Assembly: GCF_000741175.1 (NCBI RefSeq)
Contig: NZ_JGYS01000006.1
Coordinates: 1 to 64,000, forward strand
DNA length: 64,000 nucleotides
Direction: 5' to 3'
From: Bifidobacterium callitrichos DSM 23973
GTDB taxonomy: Bacteria > Actinomycetota > Actinomycetes > Actinomycetales > Bifidobacteriaceae
Below are positions 37,006 to 45,667 of this stretch, one piece after another. Position 1 is the stretch's first letter, and every line of letters begins with the position of its first letter. The notes beneath the pieces are model-generated. The model saw nothing but the letters and a program-made list of their open reading frames with translations. It made no database searches and had not been told where the DNA came from. The position numbers and the translations under genes were made by a program.

Positions 37006-38328
37006 TCACGCCTCCATCGCCAGCACGACGTCCGCGTTCAGCGCCGCGGACCGGGCTTCGGCCTCATCGGCCGCCGCACGCAGTCGCGTTGCCACGTTCT
37101 CGATCGCATGCGCGAACGCGTCGGCGCCGTACGCCACGTCGTCCTCGCGCACCGATTCGAGCGGACTGTGGCTGATGCCGCCCTTGCATCGCACGTACAG
37201 CATCGCGATCGGCAGCAGCCCGGCCACGGCCATGCCGTCATGGCCTGGATAGCTGATCAGTCCGAACGCCTCCTTGCCCTCCGACTGTTCGATGCCCTCC
37301 TCGATGCAGGATCGCAGGAACGGGTCGCACTGCGCGCTGTCGGCGGTGTGGATGCACTCGCGATCCATCGTCACGTGATAGCGCTCGCACACGTCGGCGG
37401 CCATATCCCAGATTTTCGCGAACGTCTCGTCGCGCAGCTCGTCGGTACCGGCTCTGAGGTCGAGGCTGAACGTCGCCTTGCCGGCGATCACGTTGACGCC
37501 GCCCGGCTCGGCGCTGATCTCGCCGACGTTCGCGCGTGTGCCCGCCTCGCGGCTGATGCGGTCGATGCCGGTGATGATCTCGGCCGCCGCGGTCAGCGCG
37601 TCGTGACGCAGATCGTACGGGGTGGCGATATGGCAGCTCAGGCCGTGGATCGTCACCATGTAGCGCGATGCGGCGGCGATCGAACTGACGGACGAGAGCG
37701 CGCGATCCCTCTGCTCGAGGATCGGCCCCTGTTCGATATGGAACTCGAGATAGCCGATCGCGTCCTCGGTGGTGTGCGCCGCCTCGGCGACGCGTTCCGG
37801 GTCGAGACCGAAGTCGCGGAACGCCTGTCGCATCGTGATGCCGTCCGCGTCGGTCAGATCGAGCCACTCGTCGTTCCAGCCGCCGCCGAGCGCGTAGGAG
37901 CCGAGCAGCGTCGCGCCGAATCGTGCGCCCTCCTCGTCGCCGAATCCGACGACCTCGAGGGCGAACGGCAGCGTCGCGGTCGCTCCGGACTTCACCAGAT
38001 GCTCCGCCACGGACAGCGCCGTGATCACGCCGAGGATGCCGTCGTACTTGCCGGCGTCGGGCACCGAATCGAGGTGGGAGCCGAGTATCAGTGCGGGCAG
38101 TCCGTCGCGCTCGCCTTCGGCGCGGCCGCGCAGGTTGCCGGCCGGGTCGATGCTCACCTTGAGTCCGGCGTTCCTCATCCAGCCGCCGACCAGTTCGAAG
38201 GCCTTCGCCATCTGCGGTGACAGATATGTGCGTTCGATGCCGTTCTCCATGCTGGTCAGTGTGGCCAGCTGATCGCACCGGTCCATGATCGTCCGGGCCG
38301 CGTCCTCGGCCCACTGCGCTGCGCTCAT
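37006..38328 (-). CDS. allC: Allantoate amidohydrolase
   Basis: M20-family metallo-amidohydrolase that converts allantoate to (S)-ureidoglycine, CO2 and ammonia. Motifs are GSHLDSVPDAGKYDGILGV (metal ligands), GFGDEEGARFG, FHIEQGPILE, and near the end SYPGHDGMAVAGLLPIAMLYVRCKGGISHSPLES. These last residues are typical for allantoate/ureidoglycolate/beta-ureidopropionase members. Neighbouring allantoinase and aminotransferase genes make allantoate the best guess, though ureidoglycolate or N-carbamoyl amino acid substrates cannot be excluded. 440 aa is standard. Start 38328 has GAGG 7 nt upstream. It sits 44 nt after the aminotransferase gene. Confidence 0.88.
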   Translation of the reverse strand: MSAAQWAEDAARTIMDRCDQLATLTSMENGIERTYLSPQMAKAFELVGGWMRNAGLKVSIDPAGNLRGRAEGERDGLPALILGSHLDSVPDAGKYDGILGVITALSVAEHLVKSGATATLPFALEVVGFGDEEGARFGATLLGSYALGGGWNDEWLDLTDADGITMRQAFRDFGLDPERVAEAAHTTEDAIGYLEFHIEQGPILEQRDRALSSVSSIAAASRYMVTIHGLSCHIATPYDLRHDALTAAAEIITGIDRISREAGTRANVGEISAEPGGVNVIAGKATFSLDLRAGTDELRDETFAKIWDMAADVCERYHVTMDRECIHTADSAQCDPFLRSCIEEGIEQSEGKEAFGLISYPGHDGMAVAGLLPIAMLYVRCKGGISHSPLESVREDDVAYGADAFAHAIENVATRLRAAADEAEARSAALNADVVLAMEA

Positions 38329-38372
38329 TTGATTGCCTCGGTTCAGTTGCGTGTGATGTGTGATTGTTTCGA

Positions 38373-39626
38373 TTACTCGCCGTAGACTTCGAGTGCCGCC
38401 TCGATGCCCTTGTCGGTGCTCACCTTGACGCCGTTGCGTTCGAGCACGTTGCCGAGCGCCGCCGCGCAGGTCAGGACCGCGTCCTTGCGCGCGTTGACGC
38501 CCATCACGCCGATGCGCCAGATCGTGCCCTTGAGTGGGCCGAACGAGGAGGCGATTTCGACGGAGAAGTCGTTGAGCAGCTGCGCGCGGATGGCCGCATC
38601 GTCCACGCCTTCCGGGATGACCACGCCGACCACGTCGTTCATGCGGTGAGACTGGTCGCCGTACAGCTTCAGGCCCATGCCCTCGATGGCGGCCGACATC
38701 GCCCTGCCGTTGAGCGCATGGCGTGCGATCGCGTTGTCGATGCCCTCCTCGCACACGATGCGCGCGGCCTCGTGCACGGCGTACAGCGCATGCGTGGCCT
38801 CGGTGTGGTGGTTCAGGTGGCGCGGACCCCAGTAGTCGAAGATCTGCGCCATGTCGAAGTAGTTGCTGTGGATGCGATCCTCGTCCGGGGCGATCTCGCC
38901 GGCGTTGGCGACGCCCGCCTCGATGCTGCGGCGCTCGTTGATCACCTCGACCGCGCGGTCGGACACCGTGATCGGCGCGGAGCCGGACGGGCCGCCGAGG
39001 CACTTCTGCATGCCGGTGGTGACGATGTCGAGTCCCCACGCGTCGGCCTGCATGTCGTTGCCGACCAGGCTCGCGGTGGCGTCGGTGTAGAGCAGCGCGC
39101 CGTACCTGTGGCAGATGTCGCCCAGGCCTTCGAGCGGCTGGCACATCGTCGTGGAGGTGTCTCCCTGGACCGTGGCGACGAGCTTCGGCTTGACCTCCTT
39201 GATCGCCTCCTCGATCTCGGCGAGCGTGAACACCTCGCCCCACGGGCGTTCGATGACGTGCACGTCGGCGCCGGCGCGTTCGGCGATCTCCTTGAGCAGC
39301 ATGCCGAATCGGCCGGCGCAGCACACGAGCACAGGGTCGCCGGGCGCGAGCACGGAGACCAGCGCCGCCTCGATGGCGGAGCGGGAGGTGCCGTCGACGA
39401 CCATCGTCTGCTGGTTGCGGGTCTTGAAGATGGTGCGGAACATCGCCTGCACCTCGCCCATCACCTTGAACATGTACGGGTCGAACTGGCCGACGGTGGG
39501 CTTGCTCATCGCGGTCAGGACGCGCGGATCCACGTTGACCGGGCCGGGCGCCATGAGTAGGCGGTGCGGCGGGTTGACGGGCTTGATCTTGGACGTGTCG
39601 ATGGTCTCTTCGGTGGTGACTGACAT
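38373..39626 (-). CDS. pucG: (S)-ureidoglycine-glyoxylate aminotransferase
   Basis: Fold-type I PLP aminotransferase of the serine-glyoxylate/alanine-glyoxylate class. MAPGPVNVDPRVLTAMSKPTVGQFDP is the class N-terminus, and PLP lysine is in TTGMQKCLGGPSG. In the ureide setting the reaction is ureidoglycine + glyoxylate to oxalurate + glycine, as for Bacillus PucG. QFDPYMFKVMGEVQAMFRTIF agrees with that subfamily. 417 aa. ATG 39626 has AAGGAG 9 nt upstream; a second in-frame ATG at 39635 abuts that site. First gene of the operon running down to the amidase, with two GAAA..TTTC palindromes upstream. Confidence 0.85.
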   Translation of the reverse strand: MSVTTEETIDTSKIKPVNPPHRLLMAPGPVNVDPRVLTAMSKPTVGQFDPYMFKVMGEVQAMFRTIFKTRNQQTMVVDGTSRSAIEAALVSVLAPGDPVLVCCAGRFGMLLKEIAERAGADVHVIERPWGEVFTLAEIEEAIKEVKPKLVATVQGDTSTTMCQPLEGLGDICHRYGALLYTDATASLVGNDMQADAWGLDIVTTGMQKCLGGPSGSAPITVSDRAVEVINERRSIEAGVANAGEIAPDEDRIHSNYFDMAQIFDYWGPRHLNHHTEATHALYAVHEAARIVCEEGIDNAIARHALNGRAMSAAIEGMGLKLYGDQSHRMNDVVGVVIPEGVDDAAIRAQLLNDFSVEIASSFGPLKGTIWRIGVMGVNARKDAVLTCAAALGNVLERNGVKVSTDKGIEAALEVYGE

Positions 39627-39724
39627 ATCGCTCATCTCCTTGGCGGGAATCCTCGGTGAGGATGCGGTTCGTGTTCCTTGGGGCGGGTCCGTGCATGGTT
39701 TCCATTCATCGGACCCCGTCGTGA

Positions 39725-39765
39725 TGAAAATTATTTCAGCACTGCCCCAATTCTGAAATTTTTCA
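39725..39765. promoter_or_regulatory. Pair of GAAA-N-TTTC operators upstream of pucG
   Basis: TGAAAATTATTTCA (39725-39738) and TGAAATTTTTCA (39754-39765) are near-perfect palindromes in an AT-rich patch about 100 nt before pucG. Similar sites occur before the permease gene, consistent with one regulator for both operons. Confidence 0.6.
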
Positions 39766-39936
39766 TTCATGTTAACGTGAGTTTTCGCGATACGGGGTGA
39801 CGGGGCGCGGATGGGACGTCCGTTCTCCGTTGTGAACGCCTCCGCACTCAACGGAATCGGACGCCGAAAGCCGGATTCGAGCCCGTTTGCCGTGGGCTGG
39901 GTTGGATCCTGGTGGGAAATGGACGCAAAGAAACCG

Positions 39937-39993
39937 ATAGGCGTCCGTTTCCCGCCAGAGCTTGGATGCTGTTGGTGGGAATCGGACGCCTAT
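39937..39993 (-). terminator. 21-bp hairpin after the DctA-type gene
   Basis: 39937-39957 pairs with 39973-39993, 19 of 21 positions. It lies just downstream (minus strand) of the carrier gene, so it is a candidate terminator. The words GTGGGAA and GGACGC recur several times in this gap. The rest of the 400-nt gap holds the pucG promoter region and nothing else I can name. Confidence 0.55.
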
Positions 39994-40026
39994 GGTGTGA
40001 TCAGGAGCGGATGGGGTGAACGGGCA

Positions 40027-41460
40027 TCACGCGGTTTCGTATGCCGGGTTTTCGACAGCGGCCTTCCCGCGGCGGGCGGCCTTGTCGGCGGCGAAGACTC
40101 GCGTCATCTTCTCGTGGTCGAGATCGCCCTCCCAGTTGGCCACCACGAAGGTCGCCACGCAGTTGCCGAGCAGGTTGATGAACACGCGCATCGAATCCAT
40201 GATGCGATCCGCGCCGAGCAGCAGCGCCACGCCCGAGACCGGGAAGATACCCAATGCGGTCGCCGTTGCGGACAGGGCGAGGAACGCTGAACCGGGGACA
40301 CCGGCCATGCCCTTGGAGGTGAGCAGCAGCACGCCGATCGCGACCAGCTGCTGGCCGAGGCTCAGATGCACGCCGAACGCCTGCGCGAGGAACAGCAGCG
40401 AGGTGGACAGGTAGATCGCCGCACCGTCGAGGTTGAACGAGTATCCGGTCGGCACCACGAGACCGGCCACACCGCGCGGGGCGCCCGCATCGATGAGCTT
40501 TTCGATGATCTGCGGCATCACCGCCTCGGTGGATGCGGTGCCGAGCGCCGTGCCGAATTCGGAGCGCGCGTAGGAGATGAAGGATCCGAGCGGCACGCGG
40601 GCGAAGACCCATGCGATGAGGAACAGGATCGCGGCGAAGCAGACCGCGGCGCCGTAGCAGGCGGCGATGAGCTTGGCGTACTGGCCGAGCGTGCCGATGC
40701 CGTACTGGCCGATGATGTACGCCATCGCGCCGAATGCGCCCAATGGCGCCACGCGCATGATCCAACGCATGATGGTGAAGATCACGGTCAGACCGGCGTC
40801 CATGACGTCGAGCAGCGGCCTGACCTTCTCCTGGCCGACGGCGACGACCGCAAGACCGGCGAACACGGAGAACACCAGCACCTGCAGAATGTTGTTGTTG
40901 GCCAGAGCGTCGAAGATGCTCGACGGCAGTGCGCTCAGCACGAACGCGGAGAACGACGTCGTGGCGCTCGCCCCGTTGGTCTTGGCGTCAAGCGCGGAGG
41001 TGTCCAGAGAATTCGGGTCGATGTTGAGTCCGGCTCCCGGTTGGACGAGGTTGCCGGTGATCATGCCGAAGACGATCGCGAACGTGGAGACGGCGAGGAA
41101 GTAGAGCAGCGCCTTGCCGCCCACGCGCCCCACGGCCTTGATATCGCCCATGCGCGCGATGCCGGTGATGACGACCAGCAGGATCAGCGGCGAGATCACC
41201 ATCTTGATGAGCACGATGAACGCGTCGCCCAGCAGCTTCACCTGTGCGGCGAATGACGGCCAGAGCATGCCGACGACGATGCCCGCGACGATCGCGACGA
41301 CGAGCTGGAAGAACAGGGATTCGGCGATCGCCCTGATCGTGGCGCCGATGGAGGCGCGCGGGTGGCCGGGGCCGTTGCCGGACCCGCCGGGGCCGCCGGT
41401 TGCAGTGCGGGATGCGATTGGTGCGGATTCCTTGACTTGTCCGATGGTGATGGCTGTCAT
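40027..41460 (-). CDS. Dicarboxylate/amino acid:cation symporter (DctA/GltP family)
   Basis: Sodium- or proton-coupled importer in the membrane. Signature parts are LIKMVISPLILLVVITGIA, the serine/ASTTS-like GTALGTASTEAVMP loop and VVPTGYSFNLDGAAIYLS (helix 7/8 region), with eight or more hydrophobic segments. 477 aa is a little long owing to a Gly/Pro-rich N-terminus. The first 11 residues, MTAITIGQVKE, are identical to those of the unrelated NCS1 permease in the same operon. In this cluster it may import ureidoglycolate, oxamate, malate or another acid linked to ureide metabolism; the substrate is unknown. Confidence 0.9.
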   Translation of the reverse strand: MTAITIGQVKESAPIASRTATGGPGGSGNGPGHPRASIGATIRAIAESLFFQLVVAIVAGIVVGMLWPSFAAQVKLLGDAFIVLIKMVISPLILLVVITGIARMGDIKAVGRVGGKALLYFLAVSTFAIVFGMITGNLVQPGAGLNIDPNSLDTSALDAKTNGASATTSFSAFVLSALPSSIFDALANNNILQVLVFSVFAGLAVVAVGQEKVRPLLDVMDAGLTVIFTIMRWIMRVAPLGAFGAMAYIIGQYGIGTLGQYAKLIAACYGAAVCFAAILFLIAWVFARVPLGSFISYARSEFGTALGTASTEAVMPQIIEKLIDAGAPRGVAGLVVPTGYSFNLDGAAIYLSTSLLFLAQAFGVHLSLGQQLVAIGVLLLTSKGMAGVPGSAFLALSATATALGIFPVSGVALLLGADRIMDSMRVFINLLGNCVATFVVANWEGDLDHEKMTRVFAADKAARRGKAAVENPAYETA

Positions 41461-41530
41461 CGTGCGCTCCTTGGCTGTATGGGTGAGCTCTCTGCGGGCT
41501 CTGTGATGGTGGAAGATGTTGGAGGTGCCC

Positions 41531-42265
41531 TCAGTCGCGGGTGAAGGGGGAGAGGAGGCCGACGACCTCCTTGGCGGGCGGGGTGGCGAACTCCTCGCGT
41601 TTGGAGGTTTTCGCGCCGATGTGGACCATTGCCTCGACGAGGGAGGCGGCCGCGGCCACGCCGTCGATCACCGGCAGGCCGAGTTCCGACTGCAGTCGGG
41701 CGCACATGCCGGCCATGCCGGCGCATCCGAGCACGATCGCATCGGGCGAGGCGTCGGCGATCGTGCGCTCGCATTCGGCCCTGAGCGCCGCATACGCGCT
41801 CTCGGGGTCCTCGTCGAGTCCCAGCACCGGCACCTCGCATGCGCGGTAGGCGACGCATGCGCGCGTGAAGCCGTATTCGTCGACCAGATCGCGCGCCCGC
41901 CCGAGCGTGCGTCCGAGCGTGGTGACGATCGCGAACGACCGTCCGAGGAAGCTTGCCGCATGGAACGCGCCCTCGGCGATGCCGATCACCGGGCCCGAGG
42001 CGAGTTCGCGCGCCGCGTGCAGGCCCGGGTCGCCGAAGCAGGCGAGTACGTATCCGTCGCATCCGTCGGCCTCGCCCTTGCGGACCTCATCCATGACGCC
42101 GACGGCGGCCAACGCCTCGTCCGCGTGCGATTCGATCGACACCGGTCCCATCGTGGGGCTGACCGCCTCGATCTCGACGTCCGACGAGACGGATGCTCGT
42201 GCCGCCGCCTCGATCGTGCGGGTCATGGACCACGTGGTGTTCGGATTGATGACCTTGATCCTCAT
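41531..42265 (-). CDS. Aspartate/hydantoin racemase family protein, probable allantoin racemase
   Basis: Cofactor-independent racemase of the Asp/Glu/hydantoin family. IKVINPNTTWSMT at the N-terminus and the two catalytic cysteines in LACFGDPG and LGCAGMAG are clear. GPVSIESHADEALAA and VIGIAEGAFHAA are typical of hydantoin racemases. Between an NCS1 permease and a DctA-like carrier, and in a cluster with allantoinase, conversion of (R)- to (S)-allantoin is the likely job. 244 aa is standard. It follows the permease gene by 13 nt. Confidence 0.87.
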   Translation of the reverse strand: MRIKVINPNTTWSMTRTIEAAARASVSSDVEIEAVSPTMGPVSIESHADEALAAVGVMDEVRKGEADGCDGYVLACFGDPGLHAARELASGPVIGIAEGAFHAASFLGRSFAIVTTLGRTLGRARDLVDEYGFTRACVAYRACEVPVLGLDEDPESAYAALRAECERTIADASPDAIVLGCAGMAGMCARLQSELGLPVIDGVAAAASLVEAMVHIGAKTSKREEFATPPAKEVVGLLSPFTRD

Positions 42266-42278
42266 GGGATGCCCCCGT

Positions 42279-43853
42279 TCAGTCCTTGATCGCCGCGCCG
42301 TCGTTGACGCTCGGATCGTCTGCGGCCAGCGGCACCATCTGCGGGCACTTGGCCTCGAGCAGCGCGAAGAACAGGAATCCGAGACCGGCGCCGATGAACC
42401 AGCTGAAGTTGGACAGCCAGGTCACGTCGATGACGCCCATCTGCTTCAGAGGCGAGGGCAGCACGGCGCAGACGATGGACGGCACGCCGGCCAGCACGAT
42501 CGCGAGCACCGCGTTCGGGTTGAATCCGTTGCGGTACCAGTAGCGGCCGCGCGGGTCCATCGTGAACATGTCATCGACGGCGATGCGCTGGTGGGAGACC
42601 ACGAAGTAGCCGGCCACGAGGATGCCGAACAGCGGTCCGATGAGCGATCCGAGCAGATCGAGGGTGTAGTGGATGGTCTGATCGTTCGAGTACCAGTTCC
42701 ACGGGGTGATGATCACGGAGCCGACCGCGGCGATCATACCGCCGGTGCGCCAGCTGATCTTGCGCGGGTTGACGTGCGAGAAGTCGAAGGCGGGGGAGAC
42801 GAAGTTCGCCACGATGTTGATGCCGACGGTCGCCACCACGAACGTGAGTCCGCCCAGAAGGATCGCGAACGGGGTGTCGATGCGCTCGACGGTCTTGATC
42901 GGGTCGGTGATGAGCTCGCCGAACACCGGCACGGTGGCGGAGGCGCACACCACGGTCAGCAGGGAGAAGACGAGGAAGTTGATCGGCAGACCCCAGAAGT
43001 TGCCGCGCTTGACCGCGCCGTAGGTCTTGCCGTAGCGGGAGAAGTCGCCGAAGTTGAGCATCGGGCCGGAGAAGTAGGAGACGACGAGCGCGATGGCGGT
43101 GATCATCACCGGAATGGACTCCATGAAGCCCATCGGCCTGCCGCTGGAGAGGTTCAGATCGATGGCGCCGAGACCGCCGGCACGCGCCACGAGGTAGATC
43201 GCGAGGATGAACATGACCGCGTAGACCAGCGGGCCGGCCCAGTCGATGAACTTGCGGATCGTGTCCATGCCGGTCCAGAACACGCATGCCTGCGCCACCC
43301 ACAGAATGCCGTACGAGATCCAGCCGAGGGCCGACAGGCCGAGGAACGAGTAGTCGGTGGCGAGCGGCTGGACCGCCGGAATGAACTTGAGGAAGATGAT
43401 GTTGAGCGACTCGCTGGCCAGGTAGGTCTGCACGCCGTACCAGGCGACCGCGATGATGCCGCGGATGATCGCCGGGATGTTCGCGCCCTTGACACCGAAC
43501 ACGAAGCGCATCGTCACCGGGAACGGCACGCCGGCGCGCTGGCTGGGCTTGGCGATCAGGTTGACGAGCGCCTGGACGATGACGATGCCGACGATCAGGG
43601 CGATGAACACCTGCCAGCTGGCGATGCCGAGCGCGAACAGGCTGCCGGCGGTCACGTAGCCGCCGACGGAGTGCACGTCGGACATCCAGAACGCGAAGAT
43701 GTTGTACCACGACCACGTCTGGTGCTTGAGCGGCGCGAGGTCGGCGTTGGCCAGCCTCGGATCGTATCCGTCCTTGATGATGGTGGCGTCGTCCGGTTCT
43801 ACGGGTTCCGGTACCGGCGGCTCCTTGACTTGTCCGATGGTGATGGCGGTCAT
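42279..43853 (-). CDS. NCS1-family permease, probable allantoin transporter
   Basis: Nucleobase-cation-symport-1 carrier with about 12 hydrophobic helices. Hallmarks are LKHQTWSWYNIFAFWMSDVHSVGGY near residue 35, VPFPVTMRFVFGVKGANIPAIIRG, GPMLNFGDFSRY and PWNWY. The Trp- and Asn-rich first helix and the DFSRY motif match the hydantoin/allantoin branch (PucI, Mhp1). 524 aa is usual. ATG 43853 is chosen because TAAGGAG lies upstream and the N-terminus then matches the first 11 residues of the DctA-like carrier; an upstream in-frame start at 43904 has no ribosome binding site. First gene of a three-gene operon with the racemase and the carrier, divergent from the RpiR regulator. Confidence 0.88.
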   Translation of the reverse strand: MTAITIGQVKEPPVPEPVEPDDATIIKDGYDPRLANADLAPLKHQTWSWYNIFAFWMSDVHSVGGYVTAGSLFALGIASWQVFIALIVGIVIVQALVNLIAKPSQRAGVPFPVTMRFVFGVKGANIPAIIRGIIAVAWYGVQTYLASESLNIIFLKFIPAVQPLATDYSFLGLSALGWISYGILWVAQACVFWTGMDTIRKFIDWAGPLVYAVMFILAIYLVARAGGLGAIDLNLSSGRPMGFMESIPVMITAIALVVSYFSGPMLNFGDFSRYGKTYGAVKRGNFWGLPINFLVFSLLTVVCASATVPVFGELITDPIKTVERIDTPFAILLGGLTFVVATVGINIVANFVSPAFDFSHVNPRKISWRTGGMIAAVGSVIITPWNWYSNDQTIHYTLDLLGSLIGPLFGILVAGYFVVSHQRIAVDDMFTMDPRGRYWYRNGFNPNAVLAIVLAGVPSIVCAVLPSPLKQMGVIDVTWLSNFSWFIGAGLGFLFFALLEAKCPQMVPLAADDPSVNDGAAIKD

Positions 43854-43909
43854 CGCGTGCTCCTTACGTTCTGTGGTCGGCTGTGGTTTTCGACCTGCCA
43901 TCATTAACG

Positions 43910-43947
43910 GAAATTAATATTTCACTTCCGCCGATCCGAAAATTTCG
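43910..43947. promoter_or_regulatory. GAAA-N-TTTC operators between the permease and RpiR genes
   Basis: GAAATTAATATTTC (43910-43923) and CGAAAATTTCG (43937-43947) are palindromes in the AT-rich divergent promoter region. They resemble the sites before pucG and are the natural targets of the adjacent RpiR regulator. Confidence 0.6.
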
Positions 43948-44074
43948 TTTTCTTTTCCGCATGCCCGATTTGGAAACCCGCATGACACATACCGTCCCGA
44001 GAAGCCTGATTCAGGACTCGAAACCGCCCCATCCGTTTACCCTGGGGAAACAATCATCCGAAACAGTGTGATTC

Positions 44075-45019
44075 ATGACCGCTGAAATCCATCTTTCAGA
44101 CCCCGATGCCACGTCCGGCGTAACGTCCGACGCAACACCCGGCGCGTCGAACGACGTGTCCGCCGTCGACCGCATCCGGCGGACCTTCGACGAGCTCACC
44201 GCCACCGAGCAGGAGGCCGCGCGATTCATCCTCGGCCACCTGACCGACGTGCTCGTGTGCAATTCGGCCGAACTCGCCGAACTGAGCGGCGTCTCCCAGC
44301 CGACGATGAGCCGCCTGTACCGCAAGCTCGGCTACGCCAACGCCGGCGAGTTCCGCCGTGACGTGCGCCGCTTCCACCAGCCCGGATCGCCCGAACTCGC
44401 CAGCGTCGGCGAGGACGACGAAGCCGGCGGGCTCGTCGCCTCGCATATGGACCGCGAGCTCACCGCCGTGCGACGCACCTTCTCCAGACTCGACGAGACG
44501 TCCATACGTCAGGCGGCCAAGGCGATCGTCGACGCCCGCCGCGTGTGCGTCATCGGACTGAGAAACGGATATCCGATCGCCCTGCATCTGCGCGAACAGC
44601 TCATCCAGCTGCGCGCCGACGTGCGCGTCCTGCCGCAGCCCGGCCAGTCCATCGCCGAGGAGATCGTCGACTACGGACCTGCCGACGTCGCGATCGTCAT
44701 CGGCGTGCGCCGCCGCCCCGCGACGTTCCCCGCCCTCGTCGCCGCGCTCGCCGACGCCCGGGTGCCGATGATCGTCATCGGCGACGCCACCGTGCGCTCG
44801 TCACTGCCCGCGTCCGCCCCGCCGATCACCGTCCTCGAGGCCGACCTGAGTTCGCACGTGCTCTCCAGCTACACGGCAGCCTTCGCGCTCGCCGCCCTGC
44901 TGGTCGATGCCGTCTCCGACTGTCTGCCGGCCGAGGAGTCGGCCGCCCGCATCAGCGCGATCAATCGCCTGTTCGACGACATGGGCGAACTGGAGTCGTC
45001 CCCCCGCCGTCGCCAGTAG
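44075..45019 (+). CDS. RpiR-family transcriptional regulator
   Basis: N-terminal HTH_6 domain (about residues 30-105) containing LTATEQEAARFILGHL and the recognition region NSAELAELSGVSQPTMSRLYRKLGY. A SIS sugar-phosphate-type domain follows (about 125-275) with ARRVCVIGLRNGYPIALHLREQLIQL and DVAIVIGVRRRPATFP. RpiR members control sugar, and in some bacteria purine/ureide, catabolism. Divergence from the permease operon and shared palindromes before both minus-strand operons make this the likely ureide regulator. 314 aa is slightly long because of a Thr/Asp-rich N-terminus. No good ribosome binding site precedes ATG 44075, so the start is provisional. The last three codons, CGC CAG TAG, are duplicated on the far side of the adjacent non-coding element. 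Confidence 0.87.
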   Translation: MTAEIHLSDPDATSGVTSDATPGASNDVSAVDRIRRTFDELTATEQEAARFILGHLTDVLVCNSAELAELSGVSQPTMSRLYRKLGYANAGEFRRDVRRFHQPGSPELASVGEDDEAGGLVASHMDRELTAVRRTFSRLDETSIRQAAKAIVDARRVCVIGLRNGYPIALHLREQLIQLRADVRVLPQPGQSIAEEIVDYGPADVAIVIGVRRRPATFPALVAALADARVPMIVIGDATVRSSLPASAPPITVLEADLSSHVLSSYTAAFALAALLVDAVSDCLPAEESAARISAINRLFDDMGELESSPRRRQ

Positions 45020-45371
45020 CTTCCGTTGTGAATTCATTGATGAATCGACTGCCTCTCAGACCTGCTTCGCGGGCCGGCTCGTCGTGCAATTACGGACGCG
45101 CTGCGCGCGTGTCTTGTCGGTTTGCATGTTGCCTGCAAGCAGCTTCTCCGTTTGCTCCATGGCAACGTCCCGACAGGGGTGGGGTAACGCCCTGGCCAAC
45201 AGCAACGTCCTGACAAGGGGAGCTGGGAATGAGGCCAAATGCACTTCCGACGCGAGGTGCCAGACACTCGGCCGCGCCATTACAGGCTGACTCAATTGCG
45301 CCGCCCGGCCGCGCCTCCCGGTCGCACCCCCTGCTGTGCTGCCGGCTGTGCCTCCATCTGTGCCTCCATCT

Positions 45372-45626
45372 GTGCCGCTCAACGCATTTTTCAGTGTTTT
45401 TGGCGTTGAGCGGCACGACGATACATCATTACCGCCTCACCGCCTTTTTGACACATTGTCAAAATGGCTATTTTCCAACGATTCCGCAATGGCCGGTATT
45501 CCAAGAACTGCTCCTGCCGCCGATGCGTCTGCCGCTGAACGCGAAAAACCGCCGAAATCGCGTTGAGCGGCACAGTTTTCTGCCACTCAACGAACATCAA
45601 CCGATTGACGTGCGCTGAGTGGCAGA
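45372..45626. other. Conserved four-hairpin block in element copy 2
   Basis: Four hairpins in a row. GTGCCGCTCAACGC pairs perfectly with GCGTTGAGCGGCAC (45372-45416). TTTTGACA-CAT-TGTCAAAA occupies 45446-45464. TGCCGCTGAACGCGA pairs with TCGCGTTGAGCGGCA (45530-45572, one mismatch). TCTGCCACTCA pairs with TGAGTGGCAGA (45579-45626). The arms of three of them share the word GCCGCTCAACG, so they could also pair with each other. Candidate structured RNA or DNA; no coding signal. Confidence 0.75.
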
Positions 45627-45667
45627 CTTGTCACGCGTTCATCCCTGATCCGCCCCGGACACCGTAT

